A program made the position numbers and the translations under genes. This document shows positions 11,405 through 22,747 of a DNA stretch of 64,000 nucleotides, piece by piece. The notes below the pieces were generated by a model, which was not told the origin of the DNA, made no database searches, and saw only the letters and a list, made by a program, of their open reading frames with translations. The stretch comes from Taenia hydatigena (lineage: Eukaryota > Platyhelminthes > Cestoda > Cyclophyllidea > Taeniidae). Within the stretch, counting starts at the first letter, position 1; every line of letters starts with the position of its first letter. Location of the stretch: contig JADWOT020000756.1 of NCBI GenBank assembly GCA_036345935.2, positions 1 through 64,000 of the forward strand, read 5' to 3'.

Positions 11405-13539
11405 ATCTTAGCAATTTGTACCAATATTAATAAAAACAAATTGAACTCTGCATCCTTGCCAATCCTGAGTTCGTTGCCGAAAATGCGATCAGTGCGCTTC
11501 GACTATACCTACATTGTGGGATTGTAAAGTGACAACTACGGCAACTGATCGGTCTCAATATCGACCGATTCTATATCAAAATTGCATATACTTGCGCTAT
11601 TGCAGCCTTCTTTGCTAAAACAAGCTCCCTACAAATCAGACGTGCCAAAATTATCAGATTTTTAACCGATAAATGTCACAAGCAATTACAAAAAGGAAGC
11701 AAAAGCTGAATTTTGTTTCTGACCGATTTCCATTATAAGGAGGAGAGAAGGGCTTTGCTCCAAACCCTTGTTAGAGCATTTACAAAGGGTTGAGATTAAT
11801 TCTGGTCACAAAGGTGCCCAATTGTTTGATGGTGCACGTTCGCGCACTACAAATGCCCAGTGTCTACCTAGGCGCACTTACCATCGGCCAAAGCTTAATT
11901 TTTATAATTTGGTACGAGAATTGCCTCAGGTAATTACTAATTGGAACAAGCTTTTAAGTTTTAAGTCTGATGGATTCCATATTTATAAGCTTGCGTCATT
12001 ATAACCTTATTTGCCAAAAAAAGCTGCTTAATTATCAACCCGTTCCAAGTTTATTGCACAACACGAGGAAAATCACAGCTACCAGCAATGGAAAAAACAG
12101 CTGAGTACAAAACTGAATAATTGGAAATAAAAAATTAAGAATACAGATCGTACCTATGTACTTATGCTATCCAGCTTTTTGCATTGAGATTATTCGCATT
12201 ACATTATGTTCACAGAAACGCAGGTAACCCAGCATTTGATACTTACCCTTAGTTATTTATAGATTGGAATGAATAAAATATGGCGCTCTCCGGCCGTTTG
12301 TTAATGGACACTCTCTGTGCACCCGCACGGCACAAAATGTAGTTTTGGAGGAGACCTGTGTTTTTGGCACCGTAGCAATTTAACAGTCAGGGCCTTATTG
12401 TGCCCCTTTGAGACAATGTAAGGAATACAAAGAACGCAGTGCATTTAGGCTAATTTGGCATCGTAACACCTTATGCACACACTAATCTAAGCTACAAGTC
12501 AAAACATACTATTATTCTCACATTCCCGATGGCAGTTGAACGTGGTGAACAACTCTTTCGTAATTGAATTCTTTTCTCGTTTTGTATTAAAGGCTTCTAG
12601 CTGCAACCCTATAGCTCTTAAATAACCCAAAAAGCCAGTATTTTGCGATTCGTGTGATGCAGTCTTACTGTGCATTAGTGATTGGGGTCTTCGAAACATA
12701 CAGTAAATTGTAATTGTTTTCAGTTTGTGCGCGATAAAAATGTAGTAAGGAACCGTAAAGTGCAATATGCCCTTATCTGAGTTGTGTGTAAATTAACGCC
12801 AGAGGCAGAATTCTGATTTCGATCGTTTGCAAAATAAACTCCAGATTAGTAATTTACGCTCCATGCAGACGTGATGCATTCCAGTGAAATTTATGTATCA
12901 CGAATTCATTTTCGCTAACTATTTTTTTATAAGCAAGAGAAGTCTTTTAAAAAAATACGGCTTTATCCTGTCAAAATTGTGACATTTTAGTGCAACGATG
13001 GATCCAATTTACCAAAGAGGTGGAAAACAGTTACCGCTGATGACCTCTAAAATGATGTGCTAGTTAATTAATTTAAAGACTTGTTACACTTAAAAAATAT
13101 GCAATCGGCAGTCGGCATATGTTTTGGAAATTATAAACATCATCACTATTTATTTTTGGTCTTAAACGATGCGCAAAATACTACATTTAAGATAAAGGGC
13201 CAAATTATTAAGCTTTATAAAAATTATTAAACAAAATATATCACTGCTTGCTCGCGTGTGCCCATATCCAGCAAAATGTTTTCATTTTTATTCTACACTG
13301 ATTTGATGCTAAAAATGCGATAACAACGGTTCCTATACATTCTTCTTAAATACCACCTCTTCTTCAAATCCAGAACTGGATCTTCCCAGCTTCACTGCAG
13401 GTATGGTTTACGCTAATAACTATTTACAATGCCATTTCGCATACTAGACGCAACTTTGCATGAATCCGTACGTGTGAATTGATATGGAAAGTAAAAGCAG
13501 TCTTGGATTCATCCCAATTAAGCATTTGTAAGTGTGGCT

Positions 13540-13830
13540 ATTGGCGGTGATTAATGAGGCCGGCTCTTGCACCTTCTGCTGGCACATTGTTGTAACACTC
13601 TGTGTGGTTGGACTGCCGGTTTCGGTCAGGGTCACGGAGGTGGCCATATTGCTCTAGCCACGTAGGCTGGCCTCCAGGCCATACCAGAAGCTCGGTTCCA
13701 TCTGTCTGTTAAATATTTATGTATTCTGACCTGGTGTTTTGCCTTCGTTTGCCTTCATGGGAGCCTCGGGACACTGTAGCTGTTGTCAACGGTTCTTCCT
13801 TTCACTCTCCTTTCCTTCTGCCACCCTTGC
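13540..13830 (+). repeat. Delta repeat, left copy
   Basis: The blocks AGGTGGCCATATTGC.CTAGC, TAGGCTGGCCTC and TTTGCCTTC.TGGGAGCCTCGGG recur in the same order and orientation at 51,690-51,910. It directly follows alpha copy A here, whereas on the right it stands apart from alpha copy C, which is inverted. The modules have therefore been shuffled independently. Confidence 0.7.
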
Positions 13831-14480
13831 TATAAAAAATTGGATATTCTTAGACATCTTTTACATAGTACAGGCAGATATGTGGTGACAGGGCTAGAGT
13901 AATCACGATTGGGAAGCCTCAGACTCGATAGTACTATCACGTGCATCCAAGACCAGTCTAGCTTTGTTCTCCTGATCCGCGCTCACAAAACGCGTTTTAA
14001 GAACATAAGTATTACACAGTCCCCTTCTCGTTGAGCGTCGTCGGTTTCCTTTAATATGCTGCAATTTGCACAAGACTACATTTTTTCGTAACCGACCTTA
14101 ACCTCGAGTGTCTCCAGTTCAAAACTGAACTGCTTGCATTCTTAGTGATGCTGTCTTCGTTGTCAATTTAAGCAATGCTTGATAAACTTGGAGACATTTG
14201 GTCTAGTCTCCTGCTTTGATAATAATGCCTTCGAAGTGCTATTTGCAAATATATCTCATGCTCATTATTTAAAATTGATTGCGGAATCTGCTTTAACTTG
14301 TTAAAATATTTTTGTACCTGTGGAAACGAAATGAATTGTAATAAGCAATCTTGTTCATGGTGAAGCTATACGATAAGGTGGCCATTTTGATCTGAAAATT
14401 AATCGTTAATTTAACAACAGCGTGCTTTGCACATCAAAGTCACATTCGAAGTGAAATCTTTGCTCACTCGACTTGCATTT
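13831..14480. other. Intergenic, no supported gene
   Basis: No frame, repeat partner or signal that I could support. Confidence 0.5.
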
Positions 14481-14559
14481 ACTCAAATCGCGCCTGCTGA
14501 ATGCACTCGATAGTTGTAAGTCTTACTATGATTCTGCTGAATCGCCTTTTGGCATAGTT

Positions 14560-14856
14560 TTATCTGATCTTTATAAGTTTTTCACCGTTCTTGTAAACTT
14601 CTCTCTTTTTAAAGGTATGAGGAGCAGAAATTTGGCAATTTGTTTTGGTTATTTCGTTAGACAAACGCTTTAAACACAGCTTTGTTTTCCCCGTCTCCAG
14701 CCTCGTAATTGATCCATCAGTGAGTTCAAGCTTTTGTTCCTTTTTTAGCTTTTGATATGAGAAATTAAGCAGCTTTTGTTTATCTAGCCTAAAGTTCTGT
14801 TGCGAATTCCTTATTTTCTGTGCCATCTTCACCCCAAACCCATAAGTGCTTGCCAT
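14560..14856 (-). CDS. Lysine-rich small protein candidate (98 aa)
   Basis: A true ATG opens a 98-codon, highly basic frame with about 20 Lys, including the segments LDKQKLLNFSYQKLKKEQKL and RLETGKTKLCLKRLSNEI. Inverted homologues lie at 45,290-45,560, 45,690-45,910 and 47,310-47,590. Their matching frames read LKVLVETNDRNK and SLHTLRKAKFHTNEKK but carry stops upstream. The copy here is the only one open from ATG to stop. No domain was recognised; the predicted helices are Lys/Leu-rich. It lies just downstream of the frame at 15,431-15,066 in the same direction, and the 44.8-45.6 kb copies keep that order, so both may be parts of one ancient transcript. Confidence 0.3.
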   Translation of the reverse strand: MASTYGFGVKMAQKIRNSQQNFRLDKQKLLNFSYQKLKKEQKLELTDGSITRLETGKTKLCLKRLSNEITKTNCQISAPHTFKKREVYKNGEKLIKIR

Positions 14857-15065
14857 TCTTAAAGTGAAGCGATTATTACGTGGATCCCACCCGATTTATT
14901 TGTAGCATTTATTTCTTCTCCCAGTTCCTGAACGTGTCCTTAACGTGTGCTATCTTTCTCTCACGATGGCCTTAGGTTTTACTTGTCCCACTCAGAACTT
15001 CGGTTCAAGAGTGGATAATCTCCTAGATCACGGGCAGATTTTGCGTGTGTGTAATTTTTTATGAA

Positions 15066-15431
15066 CTATAAATCCGTCCTACAATTACCAGATTTTTTTG
15101 TCGTGCCTAAGAGCAGTAAGACGAGTAGTTGTGGTCTGTATTTCATCAGTGGAAACCGTTTAGTAATGCTTGCTCTTGGATGGAATCCACCTGTCAACGA
15201 CCACCAGGCTACAGTACGTGTGTAGAGTGGTGTACAGCAGGAACGGTTCCATGCCTGATGCAAAGCTCTGGTTTTGGGATCATCTTGACTATAATGTCTC
15301 TTTGGATGGGCACAAGAGAGGAGAGGATGTTTTAGAAGCAGTAACACATGAAAGCATTTTGCAGTTGTGTCAAGTAGACGCTGGGTATCGGTAAGTTTGC
15401 CCAACAAACAAAGGATCTCAGGAAATACCAC
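15066..15431 (-). CDS. Beta-module frame, unknown product (121 codons)
   Basis: Open from a GTG, with no ATG at the 5' end, so it would be an exon rather than a complete gene. It contains LLGKLTDTQRLLDTTAKC and LLLKHPLLSCAHPK. The plus-strand copy at 44,778-45,023 keeps the same frame (LLGKLHNSQCLRDTSTQC, LLLKHLLLSCIHPK). The copy in the second tandem unit (46.65-47.1 kb) is broken by stops and by a 255 bp insertion. No family was recognised. Confidence 0.25.
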   Translation of the reverse strand: MVFPEILCLLGKLTDTQRLLDTTAKCFHVLLLLKHPLLSCAHPKRHYSQDDPKTRALHQAWNRSCCTPLYTRTVAWWSLTGGFHPRASITKRFPLMKYRPQLLVLLLLGTTKKSGNCRTDL

Positions 15432-15750
15432 TGCGCGAGTGGATTCGAAGAACCAGCATTTGCGGGATCGCCACTGATCGATAGAGGTCTACATCGCTGG
15501 AGCGTCAAATTGCTGAGCAGGTTGACGATTGTAAACGCCTTCTTCCACAGATACTGGCGTTAATCCGTGACGTTCTTGATAAGTGATGACTATTTTGCAT
15601 ATAACTTCACCTGTCTCTTACTATATCGCGTAATACCTCTGCATTATGATTGTTCATGCAGATATAATACCAACACCACTGTTTCGACCTTAATTTCTTG
15701 ATATTAATAGAGGCTTCCCCAATCCAAACTTGCTGTTTTTGTTTCTCAGG

Positions 15751-16071
15751 TTCAAGTGCCGATGGTGTGTAAATCGAATGCAGATGAGAGGTCCATCATT
15801 CAAGGAAGATTGTAAGCGCACTTTGTCGATGCGGGAAAATCGCCGCTATTGTAAATTTCATGATGATCATGCGTCAAGAGGTAAAGATGACACTGGAATT
15901 ATTTACTGTGTCTTCTGACAGCACTTCAATGCTGAACAGCACAAGCTCACATAATCCTGATTTCTCACTGTTCCCAATGTCTACGTCTCCCTTCCCAACC
16001 TTTGATGGTGTCTCCACGGTGTTGTATGTTCCTGTTGATTTTCCATCATTAGCAAATTTTAAAAATGTCAC
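15751..16071 (+). other. Frame-locked beta exon module, copy 1
   Basis: After a pyrimidine-rich acceptor (TTTTTGTTTCTCAG ending at 15,750) the plus strand reads FKCRWCVNRMQMRGPSFKED and then a stretch ending QHFNAEQHKLT, with a stop replacing the Trp that precedes QHF in other copies. The minus strand (16,071-15,874) is open for 65 codons and ends ELVLFSIEVLSEDTVNNSSV. Both readings are kept in the copies near 35.9, 44.3 and 46.2 kb. The substitution pattern slightly favours the acceptor-led reading, but coding status is unresolved. Confidence 0.35.
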
Positions 16072-16811
16072 TTATTGTTTGGTGTTTCTTTGCAAACACA
16101 GGAAAGTGAGGAATAAGGGGCTTTGCGCATATGATAATAAATTTGCTTGTTGGTCGATGTAGATGAGGTGTGTGAGGTGAAGTGGTTCAATGTTGCGTTT
16201 TGGATAAAGCATCATTACTTGTGGCATAAGTGCTTGAGTACCCTTTGGTGGCGAAGCAAAGAAGTAACTCATGCCAAGCCAGAGAACCATCTTGTGGAGC
16301 AAACCAAAATTGCCTTATGAGTCTATGGGCTGAATTGTTGGTGTGTGGTAAGCAAATGGAAGTTGTGGTGCTGCTGCTCTGTGCAACAGCCTTCTGGCCG
16401 TTCTTAGAGCCACCTATCACCTCCTCTGTATTTTTATAGCTCAATGCTAGCAGGAAAGTCCTTAGATAGTAGCAGAAGTGCAGCGGCTACCTTTTGCTGC
16501 AACTGAATTACTAAATAAAAGTGGTTGTTTGGCTTCACTACTCTTGTGTTGAGAAATGGGAGAGTGCATACTGGTTTCAGTTGGGTTTTGGTAAGTCTGG
16601 GTTAATTTTAATGATTCATTGTAATTACTAGCATAGGCTGAGGTGGCATGTTGTCAAAGGACCAAGCTAAGCAATGCAAAACTACTTCGATGTAAAAAAT
16701 TGCTACATTTTTTGACGCCGTAAGTGGCATCATTTAAGAAGTAGAAATAAGTGCATCATTTCATGCTGCATCACTTCACAGCATCTTTTGACCGCGTCAC
16801 CCAGTGCTAGA

Positions 16812-17186
16812 ATGGGTCAGGGCACGAGACAGGGGGAACAGGAGAAGGAGCAGTTAGACGAATATGGTGTCTCCTTAGTGGAATGGCACCTTCTGCGACC
16901 CCACCACACGAGCTCCAGACGATCAATCAGAACCGTTGCGAGAGATGCTGACAGGTTTTATGAGGTGTGGAGTAATTTACAGCTGCAGCAGGCAAGATTA
17001 TTTAGAAGCAGTGATTTGCCGAATCTAAGAAATGACGAGCATCGTCTGTTGGGTGATGCTGGTCATGTGCTCTCTACTTATGCACAATATTTGGGCGCTG
17101 TCATCCCTTCTGACGAGCACATGCCCCAGAAAGGTGGCGGCTCTTCGCAGAAAACTGCATTTTATCTGACCCAATGTCAGCTTTAG
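16812..17186 (+). CDS. Helical hydrophilic protein candidate (124 aa)
   Basis: The ATG at 16,812 opens a 124-codon frame with no hydrophobic segment: MGQGTRQGEQEKEQLDEYG at the start, an Arg-rich middle and QQARLFRSSDLPNLRN near residue 65. The inverted copy (34,973-34,617) has the same frame. Its differences are mostly amino-acid substitutions plus a 3-base insertion and a 9-base deletion, both multiples of three, and one TGG-to-TGA stop. That indel pattern is expected of a protein under past selection. A possible acceptor (ATCACTTCACAG) lies about 27 bases before the ATG in both copies, so this could be a last exon. No family was recognised. Confidence 0.45.
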   Translation: MGQGTRQGEQEKEQLDEYGVSLVEWHLLRPHHTSSRRSIRTVARDADRFYEVWSNLQLQQARLFRSSDLPNLRNDEHRLLGDAGHVLSTYAQYLGAVIPSDEHMPQKGGGSSQKTAFYLTQCQL

Positions 17187-18479
17187 GCTGGCGTTGTGCT
17201 CTTAGATTTCAAAATGAAAGAAGAAGAGATCATCAAGATTGGTAATACTTTTGTTTGGGAATAAATCTACTTTTGCGGGCTACACATGGCGTATGAATGT
17301 GGTCGCTACGCCAGCCTAAATTGCATTGTCCGAAATTAATGTAGCGCATTTCGCAATGCAAAAGCTGGATTCCATCTGTTCGCCTTCGTCATTTCTACAT
17401 TCCACCATTCTAAAGTGAAATCAAGAATAAAGAACTATTTAAGCTGAGCTGACAAATTTAGCGATTCGTTTATGTAAAGTAGAGGAAATGCCTCCTTCTT
17501 AGTTACGACTTTCAGATTCCCATAGCCTACGCACAATCGCGTGCCATAGTCGATCTTCTTCATTAGCACTATCGCAGAAGCTCTCGGTAACTTTGATCTT
17601 GATTTATCCCTTCCACTGAATGGTTGACTTCTAGCAAAGGGGGTGGTATGTGTCTGGGTGATTAGTAGATGGGTCTGGCTCCACCCAGTCTAGCATTTCG
17701 CCACAGCAACACGTTCTCTCCTGGCTTAGCAACTCACGAGGCTTTTTCTTTTCTCTTTATGAGTAACATCAGTCGGCTGTGTGTAAGCTCATCGAAGTTG
17801 TTTATGAGTATGACTGCGACCTTATAGAGAGTACTACAAGTGTCATCCACGATTCTATCGGTAGCGAAACAGGTAAGTCGACTTTAGTGCCCTACTGAGT
17901 AGACCCGGTGCTCTTCGCAAAATTTTCGACAACTTGAACTTTTCGTGAACATTATCATCAGTTGTCATGTGTCTCTAGCCCGTTCTTGACGCTGTCCAGC
18001 TTCTTCTCCCTATACGGTCTTCTGACGATGCGTAGTGTAAGAGTCGATCAACGGTAGTACAAAATGTTGGAGCGATCTTCTCTTCTCCTACTAAACGCCT
18101 TTGAATCTGGCTTGATTTCGTAGGGAACAAAAGTAGACAAGATGCGTCAAGGTAAGGCATAGCATAAAAAGCGCAAAAATATTATATTTAAGTGAAGATT
18201 TGGAGAAACAGCAACGACTATAGCGTAAACTCTACTTGAGTCGCTTAAGTATACGAGGGGAGTACTTCATTCCAGTGACCCATACGACTGGCTGGATCGG
18301 ATCGACAACTTCGCACGTAGGATAGCAAAAGTGGCAATGATGCGGGATTAGGAGGAGGTGCGCTATTCCAGCCGCTCTCTGCTATCCACGTGTCAGCACG
18401 GGAAGCCACGGTCGTCCAAGGGCATTAAGTATTTGCATGTGACTCGCTCATTGACACCATGGTAACAGAACAACGAGTT
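17187..18479. other. Beta-module interior without a supported gene
   Basis: Shared with 33,290-34,600 at about 85%. A reverse-strand frame at 18,160-17,975 (PYLDASCLLLFPTKSSQIQRR) is matched by YLDASCLLLFSTPLSQIQRR on the plus strand at about 33,633, so one reading frame is conserved across the pair. There is no ATG-to-stop model or splice signal that I trust. Confidence 0.4.
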
Positions 18480-18960
18480 CTCCCAACTCCAGGATTTTGA
18501 TCATTACCTCGATTTCAGTATCCATCAAACCACCTCTCGTATTTGCCACCTCATTAAAGTTACGTCAACAGTTGCTGTGTCCACAAGTGCAACGACTGTT
18601 TCCACCTCCAAGCGCGTGTCAATATCTTCCGGCAAGGGTCTTCTCAATCCTAAATTATCTTCTTCTTTAGCAACTTGCTGCTACCATGCCTATGCCTGAC
18701 TTAGCAAACTTCTTTGCACCGTCAATTGCAGAACAACCTCGAAATCCCAGACACTATTAGAGGTAAAAAGGCAAGGCAGAAGCGGGGATCTCTTCATTCT
18801 ATGCGAAATTGGCGAGATATTAAAGTGCTTTAACAAGAAAAACTGCATCAATATGAATGAAAGCGAAGAGCTGGTGGGTCGCATCAACTCGTTGGAGACT
18901 CAGGTTGGTCAAGCATTAAGGTATTGGATGAACTTGTTTGACGAACGGCTATTAGTGTGT
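18480..18960 (+). pseudogene. Ser/Thr-rich exon copy, plus strand
   Basis: Bases 18,560-18,780 follow the 19,944-19,571 exon in inverted orientation (CAACAGTTGCTGTGTCCACAAG, then CATGCCTATGCCTGACTTAGC). The downstream frame ILCEIGEILKCFNKKNC corresponds to ILSYEICEMIKRFNKKIY of the 19.4 kb copy. The exon body is frame-broken and the donor has become AACCTCGAAATCC. It points tail-to-tail at the 19.4 kb copy across the nested palindrome centre at 19,110. Confidence 0.5.
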
Positions 18961-19411
18961 AGCAGTTGAATGCATAAGATTGAGTTTTCTAACCTTGTCA
19001 TACTTTTGACTTTTCTGTTAGAATGCAATATGGTTCCAGAATCAACGCTACATAGCAAAGAAGGCCAATGGGAAAGTTTCTGGCACTGAGGCATCTGTAG
19101 CACAGCCAATAGGGTTTGCCCTAATTGTAATACTGTTGTGGTTGGAAGCTCTCAGCAGTCTCGAAGCTTTCACTGAAGCCGCTGTCCTACGAGTCGGTTG
19201 ATGGAACGCTACTGTCTATGTCACGACGCTTTGGCTGTGTTACAGACCCCTCATTGCCAGAAGTTATCCCGCCGACCCTCTTTGTTTTTAAGCGCTGATT
19301 CTAAAACAATATCCCATTCTAACACAGAAGTCAAAATTAAGACGTGTTTGGACGACTCAGTCATAGACAGTAAATCAGTGCAAACAAATAGCCGTCTATT
19401 AAATAGTTAAT

Positions 19412-20110
19412 TTAACAATTTAATGCTTCACCATCCCGCCAAATCTTGCGGCCATTTATTTCGAGGTAGATTTTCTTGTTGAAGCGTTTTATCATCTCAC
19501 ATATTTCGTACGACAAGATGGGCATTCCGCGTCTGCCTTGTCTTTGCGCCTCAGATACTGTCTGACTTACCTGGAGTTGCTCTGTGGTTGGTGTTGTAGA
19601 GTAGTTTGCTGAATCAGGCATAGATGCCGTGGCAGGAAGTTGGTAGAGAAGAGAGTAATTTGAAGTGGAGGGACATTTGCTGGAAGATGTTGGCACGTGC
19701 TTAACGATAAAAACGGTTGCTGTACCTGTGGTTGTAGCAGCTGTTGACGTAAAATTTGACGAAGTGTCGAATAGGAGAGAGTTTGGCGTTAAGAGGATCG
19801 ACAATGTATTGGTAGACTGAGGTCGGCCTGAGCTTTCAACTTGTTCTGGAGGTAAAGGCATGTCGATACAGGATGCCTGTTGCAGCATAGGCTTTGGAGT
19901 TTGTCCATCCCTCGGTACAACTAGGCTTTCCGTAATAGATGCACCTGTAAAACAAAACGGTTGGAATAAGGACGTATATATTTGCATGTAACTTGATGCT
20001 ATTTCAAGTATGCAATTGGGTCTTGTTTGACCTTGACCCCACTGGCTTGACTGGGTGTGAATGCGTGTTCGTTGAAGCGGCTTTGCGATGGTCGAAAATA
20101 GTAATGTCAC
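19412..20110 (-). CDS. Ser/Thr-rich protein exon, left-arm copy (most intact)
   Basis: The minus strand is open for 232 codons from a GTG. A strong acceptor (CCGTTTTGTTTTACAG, ending at 19,945) and a consensus donor (CTCCAG|GTAAGT, exon end 19,571) delimit a 374-base exon, which is 124 codons plus 2 bases. It is rich in Ser/Thr/Pro: ASITESLVVPRDGQTPKP, then SSNFTSTAATTTGTATV, then SANYSTTPTTEQLQ. Reading through the donor gives a basic tail (YEICEMIKRFNKKIYLEING). The composition suggests an O-glycosylated or disordered segment. There is no signal peptide in the exon. A TATA element lies upstream at 20,506-20,499. The right-arm copy has lost the donor. Confidence 0.45.
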   Translation of the reverse strand: MTLLFSTIAKPLQRTRIHTQSSQWGQGQTRPNCILEIASSYMQIYTSLFQPFCFTGASITESLVVPRDGQTPKPMLQQASCIDMPLPPEQVESSGRPQSTNTLSILLTPNSLLFDTSSNFTSTAATTTGTATVFIVKHVPTSSSKCPSTSNYSLLYQLPATASMPDSANYSTTPTTEQLQVSQTVSEAQRQGRRGMPILSYEICEMIKRFNKKIYLEINGRKIWRDGEALNC

Positions 20111-20498
20111 CAGTTGGAAGCATTGTACAAAAGTTTTCCAATGCCGACCCTGACCAGTGTACGAATCAGAAAGTGCGCGAAGAACTTCTTCTAACGTAAG
20201 CGCATCGAGTATGCCACTGTGGCTGCAGAAAAGTACGGCTGTAAGGGACGACGAATGAGCCTAGCCTCAATTCATGGTAATCAATGGACAGAATGTGGTA
20301 ATAAAAGTACAACAGCTTAAGACAACAAGAAATGCAAAAACAAGGCAGCACATAAAGAATGATAAAGCGATTTGATAGACAATACCGTTGTCTTGCGGCG
20401 TTATCAGATGTTAAAGTTGTTCAGGATCAAGAGGGTCTACAAGCTATTTCAATATAAAGTTAGACATGATGAAATTGTGACCACACAGTTCTGTGCCG

Positions 20499-20506
20499 TA
20501 TTTATA
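20499..20506 (-). promoter_or_regulatory. TATA-box candidate for the Ser/Thr-rich gene, left copy
   Basis: On the reverse strand TATAAATA follows an inverted CCAAT (ATTGG) about 15 bases upstream. It lies about 550 bases before the acceptor of the Ser/Thr-rich exon, in a tract identical between the arms. A first exon would fall at about 20,470-20,350. No initiation evidence is visible. Confidence 0.4.
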
Positions 20507-22747
20507 GGCTATAAGAGCCAATAAAATCTGATTTCACGGGTCAGACCAATATGGTTAGAGTCTTAATCGTGTCAAAATAAACTGCTCGCAACGACGTCAC
20601 GCCATGCTCAATCGTTAGAGATGAGTCTGACTCATCAGAGATGGCAACTAGTCATCGTACGACTTGATTTCGTGTCGACACAGCAGTATCCACGAGGTCT
20701 TTTCAGCTCCTTTAATTCCTGTCTTTGTTAGACGTCAAGTCCTCACTTCTCCAATGTTATCTTTATAAATAACCCTCCTCTTCACTCTGACTCTTTCCAA
20801 TCCTGCTTGATCTGCCTTTCTCTTTTATCTATCAACCATCCGCGTAAGTTCTCGTTTTCTCTCCACCTATCATTTAAAACGAAGGATTCCCTTTCATTCC
20901 CTTTTGCTAAAAGCAAACAAGCGCCTATCAGCCCCTTCTTAGTCACTTATGCACTTAAGCAACCAGTGATCGTAAAGTAAGCTTCTTCACGACGCTGCCC
21001 AAATGAAAGTAGGAAAAGGCTTATTTTCTAAAATCTCTATTATTTTGTATTACCGTGCTATACGATATGACAAATCGTGAGAAGAGGCTTGTTGCAAGCG
21101 AAGGAAACCGCGATGAAGCCTCGAAACCTCTCTTCTATGTTACTGTTTGATTATTTGTTAAAAAAATGCCTGAGGAGGGGTCGATAGAGGAGTCTATGCA
21201 CACGCTGCCCATGCCGTCAACAAGATCTTATATTTCTCAGTCGTTTGCTGCCACGGTGGCTCTCGACAGAGGTGTGACCTGCCGAATCGCCATGCCCAAG
21301 CATTGCTTTTCACACTCACTGCACACTGCTATTCATTTTGCTGTCCTGTAGACTTTTTATTGGAAAATTGCCACCTGAGAACACTGTCTACAACTAGTGG
21401 TGAATTTCACAATCATAACTGCATCGAAGTTTTGAATAACATCAATGGATGGAGTTAAAGTGCTTCATCCAGCTCAAATGCCACCTCGTTCTATTATAGT
21501 TAACATAGACATTCGCATTCTCTCGCCTACCCTTCACTGTATTTTCCACTACCCAGGTCTTTGTCAGTTTCGTTTGTTAATCCAATCACATTCGGTCTAT
21601 TTCCCATTAGCCACATGCGCCACCTCCTTATCCGTCTGTATGTAATCCACCAACCTCCCACTCTGCCATTCAAAAGACGTCAAAGCGCGTGTTAGCTATG
21701 CCAACAATTTTCCATCCACTCCTAATTCACCCTCTCTTAGCCCTTCTTTACTGTCTTATTCAAATTCACCTTAGTCTCAACGGGTATCCTAGTGCGTTTC
21801 ACGCATTAAGGCATAAACATGTGTTGCGTCTTGAGGTGTGTCGCAAGAAAGAAGCACTTAATTATCACAAAGATGGTTTTTACGGAACTTTTCTTTTGCA
21901 TATAACTAAGAGTATGGATAAATGATTGAATTTTATAGGTGTATTAAAATACGACTAGCCTTCTCGAGTGTGCCATTCATAAAATACGGATTCCTTCAAT
22001 CAAGTCGATTTTCGCCATACTTTACTTAGTCTGACAGCTAGATGCGGGGCAAGCGAATCATTTTGGGAACAGATAGAAGGAGAAAAGAAATAAGGCATGC
22101 TGCACCACAGCACTGTGCAAAGTCATCCATTCTTACCATCTCCTTGTAATTCCTACGGCTTCCTTCACTTTGCCTCCTGGTCATTCCTTTGACTCTCAGC
22201 CGAGTATTCACGTTACTTCGCTCCCACCAAAGAAATGTATGCAATGCCACCGTCCTTTGTTATGCAATGCAACAATTCTCACCAGATTAGATTTTGGATG
22301 TGCAACAGAAGTGCATCTTTGTTAGCTCAGTAAAAATCCATTGATTTAAGTGGCTGAATCCCTAATTTTACACTATCCCTTTGCCTTGAAAACAAAGGTA
22401 TGCTTTTTACGTCTTTCCCTGATTTGATTTCTAGATGAGTTGGTGACTTACACTACTGCTGGCAACAGTGGTTATAGCTGGACTTAAATAGGTGCTGACT
22501 TAAGTAGATTTTCAGCTGGAGGAAATAAGGATTGGAAATGAACACAGTAAGACGACTTTACACAGTGATGTGCTGTAGTGCGCCTTAGTCCTTTCATTTT
22601 GCATCTATTTTCAAACTGGCTCACTTGTCCATTCATCCAGACAGGTGGCTAGACAAAATTTAATTTATTTACCTTTGTAAAGCAAATCTAAGTGTTTTTG
22701 ATAAAAGCACTCTTGGCGGTCAGGGACAATCTTTTTAATGTGTGCCT
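20507..22747. other. Arm interior without a supported gene
   Basis: Shared with the right arm. It includes a small internal inverted repeat: 22,080-22,330 (GGCATGCTGCACCACAGCAC) resembles the reverse complement of 22,340-22,600 (GGCGCACTACAGCACATCAC) at about 70%. The frames at 21,445-21,645 and 22,250-22,038 are open but unsupported. Confidence 0.5.

Larger units (their letters stand above)
9230..13330 (+). repeat. Alpha module, copy A
   Basis: Collinear and in the same orientation as 39,500-43,611, and inverted relative to 54,060-58,350. Anchors shared with copy B are the ACGAAGCAGTAG block (9,382; 39,834), the AGTAAGTGCAGCACAGCAG block (10,394), TTTCTCCCACCCTTTTC (10,671; 41,024), CCCAGCTTTCCTTGCC (11,289; 41,700), the ACATAATCTCA to TGCCCTGAGTG stretch near 11,060, and a run to ATCACTGCTTGC near 13,241 (43,560 in B). 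Identity is about 70-78% by eye with many small indels. Neither target-site duplications nor terminal repeats were seen, so this looks like segmental duplication rather than a transposon copy. Confidence 0.8.
15768..19110 (+). repeat. Beta module, copy 1 (second-layer left arm)
   Basis: Pairs in reverse complement with 32,684-36,013; mirror coordinates sum to about 51,790 rather than 51,345 because the right side carries 466 extra bases at 32,218-32,683. Long blocks such as the one around 18,020-18,190 against 33,570-33,760 are about 85% identical by eye. Homology stops near 15,768 and 36,013, at a shared AAATCGAATGCAGATGAG. The right end abuts the left inner arm at 19,110/19,111. Confidence 0.85.

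Noticed and set aside
9230..13330. Alpha module as a transposable element
   Set aside because: No terminal repeats, target-site duplication, transposase, integrase or reverse transcriptase frame was seen in any of the three copies.
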